From contig NZ_LMIU01000001.1 in assembly GCF_001428845.1 (NCBI RefSeq), positions 496,984 to 560,983 on the forward strand: 64,000 nucleotides of DNA, given 5' to 3'. A program made the position numbers and the translations under genes. The DNA comes from Achromobacter sp. Root83 (lineage in GTDB: Bacteria > Pseudomonadota > Gammaproteobacteria > Burkholderiales > Burkholderiaceae_B). This document shows positions 1-7,556 of this stretch, piece after piece (within the stretch, counting starts at the first letter, position 1; each line of letters begins with the position of its first letter). Below the pieces are notes generated by a model, which was given only the letters and a program-made list of their open reading frames with translations, had not been told where the DNA came from and ran no database searches.

Positions 1-2
1 CC

Positions 3-1409
3 TTGAACCCGGAGCGCACCGGCGTCGTGGCGACGGTGCGCCTCGACAAAGAGGCGGGCGGCCTGTTGCAGGAGGGCACCGTGTTCTGGGTGGTGCGTCC
101 GCGCCTGACCTTGAGCGGCGTGTCCGGCCTGGGCACCTTGCTCTCGGGCGCCTACATCGGTCTGGATCCGGCGGGGCACAAGGGCAAGAACGGGCGGGCG
201 ACGGCCAGCAAATTTTCTTTCACCGGGCTGGAAGTCCCACCCGAAGTGGCTCAGGACCGCCCGGGCAAGCGATTCACCTTGAATGCCAGGGATCTCGGCT
301 CGCTGGATATCGGATCCCCCATTTACTACCGGCGCATCGCCGTAGGCCAGGTGGTGGGCTATCACCTGGATCGCAGCGGCAAGGGCGTCAACGTGCAGGT
401 TTTCGTCGACGCGCCCAACGATGTCTTCGTCAACGAGGGCACCCGCTTCTGGAATGCCAGCGGCGTGGATTTTTCGGTGGACGCGCGCGGCCTTCAAATG
501 CATTCCCAGTCACTGCTGTCCGTGCTGGTGGGCGGGGTGGCGTTCGACTCGGTCGCACCTCGGGAGCATGCAGCGGCCAAGGCCGATGCGTCGTTTGTCA
601 TCTATCCATCCGAAGAGGCTGCCCGCGCCCAGCCCGACGGCATGCCGTTGCGGATCCGGATGCGATTCGACCAATCGGTCCGGGGGCTGGTCGTCGGGGC
701 TCCCATCGATTCCTTTGGCGCCACGATCGGACAGGTGGACTCCATCGACCTGGAACTGGACAGGACGACCAACCAGTTCTATGCGGTGGTGGGCGCCACG
801 CTGTATCCCCAGCGGCTTGGCGCCAAGACCTTTGAAGAAATCAAGGACTACTCGGGGTCCACTCTGGAGCACCCGTCGGGCAAACTGATGGCGGCCATGG
901 TCGATCACGGCCTGCGGGCGCAGTTGCGCATCGGCAATGTGCTGACCGGCCAGTTATACGTGGCGATGGCGGTATTCCCCGACGCGAAACCCGCGACGTT
1001 CAAGATGGAGGACGCGCCGTTCATTCCGACCGTTCCCAACAACCTGGACCAGCTTACACAGCAGATCAGCAGCATCCTGACCAAACTCGACAGGGTGCCT
1101 TTCGATGGGCTGGGCTCGGAACTCAGCAATGTGATGCGCGGCGCCGCCAGTCTGGTCACGCGTCTGGACAGGCAATTGGCGCCTGAGGCGGTGGCTGTGT
1201 TGCGGCAGGCGGGCAGGTCCTTGGCCTCGGTGGGGGGATTGCTGAACCCCGAGGCCGGTCTTCCCGTCAACACGGGGGTGGCACTGCAGGAACTGGCACG
1301 AACGGCCCGGTCCCTGCGCGAACTGTCTGACTATCTGCAAGCCCATCCGGATGCGCTGCTGCGGGGGCGGGCGCCGGACCCGGTGCGGGGACAAATGCCG
1401 ACGCGTTAG
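3..1409 (+). CDS. pqiB: Paraquat-inducible protein B (PqiB), MCE-domain protein, 5' end cut off by the window
   Basis: The 468 visible residues are the C-terminal part of a PqiB-type protein (full family length about 540). Two complete MCE repeats are visible by their openings, GSPIYYRR near residue 103 and GAPIDSFGATIGQV near residue 230, and the tail of an earlier repeat starts the window. PqiB spans the periplasm as a tube of stacked MCE rings and is thought to move phospholipids between the membranes together with PqiA and PqiC. The true start and signal anchor lie upstream of base 1. No PqiC lipoprotein gene follows the stop codon; the next gene is an unrelated small ORF. The family call is firm, the exact paralogue (PqiB or YebT-like) less so. 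Confidence 0.88.
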   Translation: MNPERTGVVATVRLDKEAGGLLQEGTVFWVVRPRLTLSGVSGLGTLLSGAYIGLDPAGHKGKNGRATASKFSFTGLEVPPEVAQDRPGKRFTLNARDLGSLDIGSPIYYRRIAVGQVVGYHLDRSGKGVNVQVFVDAPNDVFVNEGTRFWNASGVDFSVDARGLQMHSQSLLSVLVGGVAFDSVAPREHAAAKADASFVIYPSEEAARAQPDGMPLRIRMRFDQSVRGLVVGAPIDSFGATIGQVDSIDLELDRTTNQFYAVVGATLYPQRLGAKTFEEIKDYSGSTLEHPSGKLMAAMVDHGLRAQLRIGNVLTGQLYVAMAVFPDAKPATFKMEDAPFIPTVPNNLDQLTQQISSILTKLDRVPFDGLGSELSNVMRGAASLVTRLDRQLAPEAVAVLRQAGRSLASVGGLLNPEAGLPVNTGVALQELARTARSLRELSDYLQAHPDALLRGRAPDPVRGQMPTR

Positions 1410-1494
1410 CGCCGGGTACGCGCCTTGCTGCTGGACAGCGCGGCGTTGCTGCTGGCGTATGGGCCGACGGCACCGCGTTGGAGGGGGATTCAGC

Positions 1495-1752
1495 ATGGAT
1501 CATAGTGAAATGATGGCGCGCATGATCACTCAGCCCGTCGCGCCGGGCAAATTTGACGGATGGGATGGTGTGCTGTCCGCCTTGGCGGATTGCCTGCTGC
1601 AGGTGCAGGGCAAGTTGTCCGACGCGGACGTGAAGCGATTCCTGGATGTTGGAGCGCTGGTGTACCGCACTTGCTGTCAGGATGACGCCCGGCAGCGCTG
1701 GACCGCCGAGAAGATGGCCGCCTACCATCGCAAGCGTCCGTTCGGCGCTTAG
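1495..1752 (+). CDS. Small hypothetical protein (85 aa)
   Basis: I do not recognise this 85-residue protein. The ATG at 1495 follows a purine-rich GAGGGGGATT stretch at a suitable distance, so I prefer it to the longer in-frame extension that begins inside pqiB. The product is soluble, with no signal peptide or membrane segment. It has a compact, probably helical middle (GWDGVLSALADCLLQVQGKLSDAD) and a basic C-terminus, with two adjacent cysteines near residue 61. It lies 85 bases after pqiB and may be co-transcribed with it. Codon use resembles its neighbours. Confidence 0.6.
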   Translation: MDHSEMMARMITQPVAPGKFDGWDGVLSALADCLLQVQGKLSDADVKRFLDVGALVYRTCCQDDARQRWTAEKMAAYHRKRPFGA

Positions 1753-1765
1753 GAGGGCGTTTGGC

Positions 1766-2074
1766 TCAGTACAGGCATTGCCGCAGTGCGAATTTTCTTC
1801 CGAAGGCGTGAACCTCGTCGCCGTCCACGGAGGCGGCTACGTCCCACTGGTCACCGCGGGTGACCAGGATAGACTGGCTGGAGAAAGCATGGCGGAACGC
1901 GAATTGCCAGAAGGCCGCCTCCGAGCCCTCCGGCTCCAGGTCATGCGGCCCGATCCGTAACCGGGCCGGCCTCGGCGTCGCGCCCAGCGTCCATCGCAAG
2001 GCGATCGCCAGGAACGCGAATCGCGCCGACATCGATGAAGGCTGGATGCACAGGACTCGGATCTTGTTGCTCAT
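1766..2074 (-). CDS. Small hypothetical protein (102 aa)
   Basis: The reading frame is open far upstream, but the ATG at 2074 is preceded by GAAGAGGG, so I take MSNKIRVLCIQPSSMSARFA as the N-terminus. The 102-residue product has a hydrophobic patch (residues 12-30) and an acidic middle, and I recognise no domain. It converges on the small gene ending at 1752 and lies downstream of the TetR gene on the same strand, separated by about 135 bases. Function unknown. Confidence 0.5.
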   Translation of the reverse strand: MSNKIRVLCIQPSSMSARFAFLAIALRWTLGATPRPARLRIGPHDLEPEGSEAAFWQFAFRHAFSSQSILVTRGDQWDVAASVDGDEVHAFGRKFALRQCLY

Positions 2075-2210
2075 GGCCGTAACCCTCTTCAGGTGAAAGC
2101 CAGCGTAGCAAAGACGCGCGCGGCATTCCATACCGCGTTTGGTCGATCCCCACAGCCGTTCCAGCGTCCTCGATTCCCGTGCCGCCGTGCCGGGCGGTAG
2201 CTGCCTTATC

Positions 2211-2795
2211 TCAGCGCCGCAACAGGCCGCGTAGCAGCAGGTCCAGCGCCTGCAAGGCGTGCGCCAGCCGCTCGAATCCGTCCCCTTCCTCCGCGATCCA
2301 GAACGCGCTATCGGCCAGGCTGCCGTTGACCAGCCGGGCAAGTGCGTGGGAATCCGCGGGTTGGACTACGCCATCGTCCATCAGCCGTTGCAACAGGGCG
2401 CTTAGCGAAGCCACGCACTGCGGTTGCGACGCGCCCGGCGCGGGCGCCAGCACGGCGCGCGCGTCCTGCAGCACGATGCGCCGGATTTCGGGCTCGGCGG
2501 CCATTTCCAGGTAGCCTCGGCATCGGTCGCGGAACGCGGTCCAGGCATCGGGGGCCTGCTCTGCAATGGCGGTCAGCCGCAGATCCATCTCGGCGTCGAT
2601 CTGTCCCACCACCGCGGCGAGCAACCCTTTCTTGTCCCCGAAGTGATGGTACAAAGCCCCCCGCGTCAGCCCGGCGGCGGCGGTGAAGTCGTCCATCGAC
2701 GTGGCGGCATAGCCCGCCTGCCGGAAGGCCTGCCGGGCGGTCGCGATCAGCTTGGCGCGGGTGGCCTCTATCATCTCGGCGCGAGATCGCGACAT
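2211..2795 (-). CDS. TetR/AcrR-family transcriptional regulator of the adjacent MFS transporter
   Basis: This 194-residue protein has a typical TetR N-terminal helix-turn-helix (residues about 10-55; TSMDDFTAAAGLTRGALYHHF, then DKKGLLAAVV) and a divergent helical ligand-binding domain. It is divergently transcribed from the MFS gene starting at 2888. The intergenic region holds an inverted repeat lying between the -35 and -10 elements of the MFS promoter, so I infer that it represses the transporter, and probably itself, until a ligand binds. Such TetR/MFS pairs commonly control drug efflux; the ligand here is unknown. Confidence 0.9.
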   Translation of the reverse strand: MSRSRAEMIEATRAKLIATARQAFRQAGYAATSMDDFTAAAGLTRGALYHHFGDKKGLLAAVVGQIDAEMDLRLTAIAEQAPDAWTAFRDRCRGYLEMAAEPEIRRIVLQDARAVLAPAPGASQPQCVASLSALLQRLMDDGVVQPADSHALARLVNGSLADSAFWIAEEGDGFERLAHALQALDLLLRGLLRR

Positions 2796-2827
2796 CCGGC
2801 TCTCCTAAGCGCAGTGGCCTGAGTAAA

Positions 2828-2856
2828 TTGACATACGCAATGTATGTGAATAGGAT
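2828..2856 (+). promoter_or_regulatory. Promoter of the MFS gene with an embedded TetR operator
   Basis: TTGACA (2828-2833) and TAGGAT (2851-2856) are separated by 17 bases, forming a sigma-70 promoter. The perfect inverted repeat ACATAC-N5-GTATGT (2831-2847) overlaps the -35 box and fills the spacer, the usual position for a TetR-family repressor site. The promoter also shows that the apparent upstream TTG/ATG codons at 2828-2842 cannot be the translation start. Confidence 0.7.
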
Positions 2857-2887
2857 TTCGCTGTCTACCCATCTGCAAAGGATTTTG

Positions 2888-4078
2888 GTGCCGAACCCGT
2901 ATCGCGAGTTGTTCCAGGCGCCCGGCGCCGCCGGCTTCGTGCTGGCGGGCGCCATCGCGCGCCTGCCCTTACCGATGATCGGCATCGGCATCATCACCAT
3001 GTTGTCCCAGGTGCGCGGGGCATACACCCTGGCAGGCGCGGTTGCCGCCACGTTTGCCCTGGCCACGGCCTTGCTGGCGCCCCGCATCTCCCGCCTGGTG
3101 GACCGCCACGGCCAGGGCAAGGTGCTGCCGCTGGCTGCCGGCGTTTGCGTCATGGCCCTTATCGGCCTGTCGGCCAGCGTGCACTGGGGCGCGCCGGACT
3201 GGGTGTTGTTCGTCTTCGCGGCGCTGGCGGGCAGCCTGCCCAGCATGCCCGCCATGATTCGGGCCCGCTGGACCGAGATCTTCCGGGACATGCCCGAATT
3301 GCGCACGGCCTATGCCCTGGAGTCGGTGGCGGATGAACTCAGCTTCATCGTCGGCCCGCCGCTGGCGGTGGGCCTGAGCGTGGCGTTGTTTCCCCAGGCG
3401 GGGCCGCTGGCCGCCGCGTTGCTGCTGGCGGTGGGCGTCACGGCTTTTGTCATGCAGCGCGCCACGGCGCCCTCGGTGCAGTTCCGTGAAACCGGGCGCC
3501 AGGCCCCGGTGCTGCGCATGCCGCGGATGCGCCCGCTGCTGGCCATGATGTCGGCTATGGGGGTGATCGTTGGAACCATCGATGTGCTGAGCGTGGCATT
3601 CGCCAGGCAGCAGGGCATGCCGGCCGGCGCAAGCCTCGTGCTGTCCGCCTACGCCCTGGGCTCGTGCGTGGCTGGCCTGGTCTTCGGCGTGCTGAAGTTC
3701 CAGACGCCGCTTGCGCGCCTGCTTGCCATTGCGGCGGGCGTGACGGCGTTCACCACCTTGCCTTTGCTGCTGGTGGACGATCTGCTCACCTTGTCGCTGG
3801 GCGTTCTGCTGGCGGGGCTGTCCTTCGCGCCGACAATGATCATCGCGATGGCTCTGGTGGAAAGCAGCGTGCCGGGCAACCGGCTGACGGAAGGGCTGAC
3901 CTGGCTGGTGACGGGCCTGGGCGCCGGCGTGGCGGCAGGCGCGGCATTGGCGGGTTGGGTGGTTGACCATCACGGCGTCAGCGCGGGTTTCTGGACTGCC
4001 GTCGGGGCGGGCGCGGTCGTGCTGCTGGTCGCGTTGCCGGGGGCGCGGGGCAGGGCAGCGCAAGCCGCCGGGGCGTGA
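2888..4078 (+). CDS. MFS transporter (12-TM-type efflux permease)
   Basis: I place the start at GTG 2888, which follows AAAGGA at good spacing and lies downstream of the promoter; the frame is open to 2828 but that part is promoter DNA. The 396-residue product is almost wholly hydrophobic, with about twelve membrane segments. A basic inter-helix loop after TM2 (RISRLVDRHGQGK, around residues 70-82) corresponds to the MFS signature loop. It is probably an inner-membrane proton-driven exporter. The divergent TetR gene and the operator suggest inducible efflux of a toxic compound. The substrate cannot be predicted. Confidence 0.85.
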   Translation: MPNPYRELFQAPGAAGFVLAGAIARLPLPMIGIGIITMLSQVRGAYTLAGAVAATFALATALLAPRISRLVDRHGQGKVLPLAAGVCVMALIGLSASVHWGAPDWVLFVFAALAGSLPSMPAMIRARWTEIFRDMPELRTAYALESVADELSFIVGPPLAVGLSVALFPQAGPLAAALLLAVGVTAFVMQRATAPSVQFRETGRQAPVLRMPRMRPLLAMMSAMGVIVGTIDVLSVAFARQQGMPAGASLVLSAYALGSCVAGLVFGVLKFQTPLARLLAIAAGVTAFTTLPLLLVDDLLTLSLGVLLAGLSFAPTMIIAMALVESSVPGNRLTEGLTWLVTGLGAGVAAGAALAGWVVDHHGVSAGFWTAVGAGAVVLLVALPGARGRAAQAAGA

Positions 4079-4140
4079 AACCGCGGTTGCTAGAATGGCT
4101 GGCCGGCGCGTAGCGGGCGCAACGCCATCAGGAGAAACCC

Positions 4141-4539
4141 ATGTCCAGAACCGTCGTGAACCCCGACACCGTCTTCAACTCGGTGCAGTACGGATTCAGC
4201 CAGGCCGTCATCGTGACGGGGCAGCGCCGCATGCTGCTGTCCGGCCAGGTCGGCGTCGACGCCGATGAATGCACCGTGGGACCGGGCCTGCAAGTGCAGA
4301 CCGAGGCCGCGCTGGACAATGTCGAACGCGTGCTGGCCGCAGCGGGCGGCAGGCTCGAGCAGGTCATCATGCTGCGCATCTATATCTGCGACACCGTCCG
4401 CGAAGAACAGGAGGTGGTCGCCCAGGCGCTGCGCGACCGGTTCAAGATCGACCCGCCGCCTTCCTCGTGGATCATCGTCAGCGGCCTCTCGCTGCCGGAA
4501 TGGCTGATCGAGATCGAAGCGGAAGCGATGCTCGACTGA
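4141..4539 (+). CDS. RidA/YjgF/YER057c/UK114-family protein lacking the deaminase arginine
   Basis: This 132-residue protein has the RidA fold signature (VTGQRRMLLSGQVGVD near residue 23 and the C-terminal strand LIEIEAEAML). RidA proteins are trimers that hydrolyse reactive enamine/imine intermediates of PLP enzymes. The active-site arginine of E. coli RidA lies in a PARS motif; the corresponding stretch here reads PPSSWIIV, so the arginine is replaced. This suggests a Rid subfamily without classical imine deaminase activity. An AGGAGA ribosome site precedes the ATG. It lies head to tail behind the MFS gene and converges with the LysR gene. A second RidA gene, which keeps the arginine, lies at 6771. 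Confidence 0.85.
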   Translation: MSRTVVNPDTVFNSVQYGFSQAVIVTGQRRMLLSGQVGVDADECTVGPGLQVQTEAALDNVERVLAAAGGRLEQVIMLRIYICDTVREEQEVVAQALRDRFKIDPPPSSWIIVSGLSLPEWLIEIEAEAMLD

Positions 4540-4555
4540 CTTTGCTTGCGGCCCC

Positions 4556-5467
4556 TCAGTCGCCGTCGCGCCAGGGCGGGACGGCGAACGCGGCGCGCAG
4601 GCACGCCAGAAAGCCCGCTGTGCGGGCCGACAGTTCCTGCCGCGATTTCACCAGCGCCACCACATTCGCGTCCGGCAGGTTCCAGCCGGCCAGCAAGGGC
4701 ACCAGCGCGCGGGTCCGCAAATGGCTGGCCACGTCCCACTCCGAGCGCGCGACGATGCCATGTCCCGCCAGGGCCCATTCCAGGGCAGCGGTTCCGGTGT
4801 TGCTGGACAGCACGGGCGCGATGCGCACGCCCACGGCCGGCCCGCGACCGCGCTTGAACCGCCATAGGGTCACGTCCTCGTCATTCTCGCGCAGGGCGAT
4901 GCAGTCATGGTCGCGCAGGTCTTCGGGCTTGGCGGGAGCGCCTCGGCGCGCCAGATAGGCGGGCGAGGCGCACAGGATCCGCCGATTCGGCGCAAGCGGG
5001 TAGGCGACCAGGGTCGAGTCGCGCAGTTCGCCGATGTGGACCATGACGTCCCAGTTATCGGAAGCAAGGCGGGGAGGGCCGTCCGAAAGCGTCAGGCTGG
5101 CGGTGACATCTTCACTGCTCTTGCGGAACTCCGCCACCAGCCCGGCCACGTACCGCTGCCCGAAGCCTAGTGGCGCAACGACGCGCAGGTGTCCCGCCAC
5201 GATTCCCCGCCGCCCCGCCAGTTCGTCGGCCAGATCGTTCAGTTCGCCGCAAATCTGCCCGGCTCGCAGCGCCAGCAGCCGGCCTTCGTCGGTCAGGGCC
5301 GTGCCGCGTCCCGACCGGTTGACCAGCCGGACACCCAGGCGTTTTTCCAGGGCGTGCAGCCGTTGCGTGACCGCGGGTGGCGTCACGTCCAGGGCGCGGG
5401 CCGCCTGCGCCAGGGAACTGGTTGCGGCAAGGCTCAGGAAGAAACGCAGGTCGTCCGTGGTGATCAT
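4556..5467 (-). CDS. LysR-family transcriptional regulator
   Basis: This 303-residue LTTR has an N-terminal winged helix-turn-helix (SSLAQAARALDVTPPAVTQRLHAL, residues about 16-40, then KRLGVRLVNRSGRGTALT) and a periplasmic-binding-like effector domain. It is divergent from the DSD1-family enzyme gene at 5588. The 120-base gap contains a T-N11-A type inverted repeat next to its start, typical of LTTR autoregulation and activation of the divergent gene. It probably controls the enzyme and the RidA gene behind it in response to the substrate or a product. Confidence 0.9.
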   Translation of the reverse strand: MITTDDLRFFLSLAATSSLAQAARALDVTPPAVTQRLHALEKRLGVRLVNRSGRGTALTDEGRLLALRAGQICGELNDLADELAGRRGIVAGHLRVVAPLGFGQRYVAGLVAEFRKSSEDVTASLTLSDGPPRLASDNWDVMVHIGELRDSTLVAYPLAPNRRILCASPAYLARRGAPAKPEDLRDHDCIALRENDEDVTLWRFKRGRGPAVGVRIAPVLSSNTGTAALEWALAGHGIVARSEWDVASHLRTRALVPLLAGWNLPDANVVALVKSRQELSARTAGFLACLRAAFAVPPWRDGD

Positions 5468-5477
5468 TCAGTTACCG

Positions 5478-5494
5478 CTTAATGGAAAATTAAG
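5478..5494. promoter_or_regulatory. Putative LysR operator (T-N11-A palindrome)
   Basis: CTTAAT-GGAAA-ATTAAG is a perfect 6-5-6 inverted repeat containing the T-N11-A spacing of LysR-type binding sites. It lies 11 bases upstream of the lysR-type start and about 95 bases upstream of the divergent PLP enzyme gene, where a LysR activator would be expected to bind. Confidence 0.6.
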
Positions 5495-5587
5495 ATCACA
5501 TTAAACACGCCGGCGAGATGGCGCGCCATACTGCATTCATACGGGTGCGGGATTTTTCCGCATCCCTCCGATATCGAAGAGGCCGTC

Positions 5588-6745
5588 ATGACCCTTACTG
5601 CCCCCCCGTCCACGCTGGACGCCCTGGAAACGCCCTGCCTGCTGCTGGACGAGTCGCGCATGACGCGCAATATCGACCGCCTGAACGCGCTGATGGCCGG
5701 ACACGGGGTGCAATTGCGTCCCCACCTGAAGACCCCCAAGTCCATCGACGTGGCGCGCCGGCTCATGTCGTCGCCCCAGGGTCCCGCCGCGGTGTCGACC
5801 TTGCAGGAAGCGGAGCAGTTCGCGGCCGCGGGCATCACCGACCTGCTTTACGCGGTGGGCGTTTCGCCCGCCAAACTGGAACGCGTGCTGGCGTTGCGCG
5901 CGCGCGGCGTTGACCTGACGGTGGTGGTCGACAGCATCGAGGCGGCGCGGGCGGTGTCTGCACGGGCCAAGGCGGCCGGCGATCGCATCCCGGCCCTGAT
6001 CGAGATCGATTGCGACGGCCATCGCGCCGGCGTGCAACCGGGCGACACCGGCCACCTGCTGGCGATCGCCCGGGTGCTGCACGAAGACGGCGCCTGCCTG
6101 CGGGGCGTCATGACGCACGCCGGCGAGTCTTATGGATGCCGCAGCGTCGAGGCGATCGCCGACATGGCCGAGCAAGAGCGCTGGGCCGCCGTGAGCTGTG
6201 CGCAGGCCATTCGCGAAGCGGGCCTGCCGTGTCCGGTGGTCAGCGTGGGCTCTACCCCGACCGCCCATTTTGCGCGCAGCCTCGAGGGCGTGACGGAAGT
6301 CCGCGCCGGGGTATATGTGTTCTTTGATCTGGTGATGGCGGGGCTGGGCGTATGCAGCGTGGATGACATCGCGGCCTCCGTGTTGACGACCGTGATCGGC
6401 CATCAGCCCGACAAGGGGTGGATTCTGGTCGACGCCGGATGGATGGCCATGTCGCGCGACCGGGGTACGGCCAAGCAGCCGGTGGACCAGCTGTACGGGC
6501 TGATCTGCGACGCGGATGGCACGGTGTATCCCGACGTGTTGCTCGCCGAAACCAACCAGGAGCAGGGCATCATCGAGCTGCGCGCCGGCAGCAATGCGGC
6601 CTTGCCCGATCTGCCCATCGGCGCCAAGGTGCGCATACTGCCGAACCACGCTTGCGCCACCTGCGCCCAGCATGACGCGTACGAGGTCGTGCGTCCGGGC
6701 GCGCCTGGCGTGGTGGCGCACTGGGAACGTTTTCGCGGCTGGTAG
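5588..6745 (+). CDS. DSD1-family PLP-dependent enzyme (D-threonine aldolase / D-serine or D-3-hydroxyaspartate dehydratase type)
   Basis: This 385-residue protein is a fold-type III (alanine-racemase-like) PLP enzyme. The N-terminal barrel carries the PLP lysine in RPHLKTPKS (near residue 48) and the phosphate-binding stretch VSVGSTPTA (near residue 219). The C-terminal domain ends with the metal-binding NHACATC motif (His and Cys near residues 355-357), typical of D-serine dehydratase and D-threonine aldolase. Members cleave or dehydrate D-beta-hydroxy-amino acids. Dehydration would release an enamine, which fits the RidA gene 25 bases downstream. It is probably LysR-activated. Aldolase versus dehydratase cannot be decided from sequence. 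Confidence 0.85.
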   Translation: MTLTAPPSTLDALETPCLLLDESRMTRNIDRLNALMAGHGVQLRPHLKTPKSIDVARRLMSSPQGPAAVSTLQEAEQFAAAGITDLLYAVGVSPAKLERVLALRARGVDLTVVVDSIEAARAVSARAKAAGDRIPALIEIDCDGHRAGVQPGDTGHLLAIARVLHEDGACLRGVMTHAGESYGCRSVEAIADMAEQERWAAVSCAQAIREAGLPCPVVSVGSTPTAHFARSLEGVTEVRAGVYVFFDLVMAGLGVCSVDDIAASVLTTVIGHQPDKGWILVDAGWMAMSRDRGTAKQPVDQLYGLICDADGTVYPDVLLAETNQEQGIIELRAGSNAALPDLPIGAKVRILPNHACATCAQHDAYEVVRPGAPGVVAHWERFRGW

Positions 6746-6770
6746 GCCGTCCGATCCAAAGGAACCCGCT

Positions 6771-7157
6771 ATGGAACTCATTCATACGCCCCAGGCGACT
6801 CCGCCCGCCGGGCACTACTCGCAGGCGGTGCGCGCCAACGGCTTCGTCTTCGTCTCCGGGCAGTTGGGCTTTCTGCCGCCCGCTGAACCCGGCGTCCGGC
6901 CCGTCCTGGCCTCGGGCGCGGCCGCCCAGACCCGGGAGGCGCTACGCAGCGTTGCCGCCATCCTGGAGGCGGCCGGGGCCTCGCTGTCCGCGGTGGTCAG
7001 CGTAACGGTGTACATCCCGGATGTCGCGCTTTGGGACGAGGTCAACCGCGTCTACGAACAAGGCTTCGGCGGCCATCGACCGGCACGGGCGATCGTTCCT
7101 ACCCGCGATCTGCATTTCGGGGCATTGGTGGAAATCAGCGTCGTTGCCGCGGCGTGA
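6771..7157 (+). CDS. RidA-family enamine/imine deaminase
   Basis: A 128-residue RidA homologue starting at ATG 6771 behind AAAGGAA. Conserved features are YSQAVRANGFVFVSGQLG near residue 16 and RPARAIVP near residue 103, which retains the catalytic arginine, followed by the VEISVVAA strand. It should be a competent imine hydrolase, clearing 2-aminoacrylate-type intermediates. It is 25 bases downstream of the DSD1-family gene and almost certainly in its operon. The frame is open upstream into the preceding gene, but only this start matches the family. Confidence 0.88.
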   Translation: MELIHTPQATPPAGHYSQAVRANGFVFVSGQLGFLPPAEPGVRPVLASGAAAQTREALRSVAAILEAAGASLSAVVSVTVYIPDVALWDEVNRVYEQGFGGHRPARAIVPTRDLHFGALVEISVVAAA

Positions 7158-7176
7158 ACATTGCAGTTCGGGAGGG

Positions 7177-7196
7177 GCTCGGCGCCTTGCCGAGTT
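7177..7196 (+). terminator. Weak hairpin after the ridA-type gene
   Basis: CTCGGC-GCCTT-GCCGAG followed by only three T residues. It could be a weak intrinsic terminator for the DSD1-ridA transcript; the short T tract keeps confidence low. Confidence 0.3.
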
Positions 7197-7556
7197 TGCC
7201 TCCGGTGAAGGCCACCGTCGGAATGCGGCGCTACGCGGGGTGATGTTGCCCCGCAATCAATAATTACATCTGTTGCTTCTCACTGTAGCGCTTGCTTGCT
7301 TTCGCCTGAGCCGGCCGCGCAGAAGTCTCTTGCGCATTCCCCGCGCCCCCGTTTTCGCCCTGGTGATCCGCCCTGGACGTTCGCTGCCCGCGACGTCGTA
7401 TCTCCCTGGTTTCGTGGGTGATTTTGCCTGTCTAACGCCGAAACAGGGGGCAACAAATGGCCCATATCCACGCCTGAAATTCCGATTCCCACTCGTACAA
7501 TTTGAAATTGTATTTTGTATAGAATGTAGAAAATCGTGAGCCAACCAGGACGCCGT
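7197..7556. other. Non-coding leader of the autotransporter gene
   Basis: About 360 bases with no gene I can support. Short open frames on both strands have no ribosome site and no family resemblance. The last 60 bases are AT-rich, unlike the surroundings, and contain a perfect palindrome (7496-7512) and a TATAGAAT sequence (7518-7525) that could serve as a -10 element for the gene at 7557. Confidence 0.5.
7496..7512. promoter_or_regulatory. Perfect 17-bp palindrome upstream of the autotransporter barrel gene
   Basis: TACAATTT-G-AAATTGTA is an exact 8-1-8 inverted repeat in otherwise GC-rich DNA, 45 bases before the start codon and just upstream of a possible -10 sequence. The position and symmetry suggest a dimeric regulator's operator. 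I do not recognise the regulator. Confidence 0.5.
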
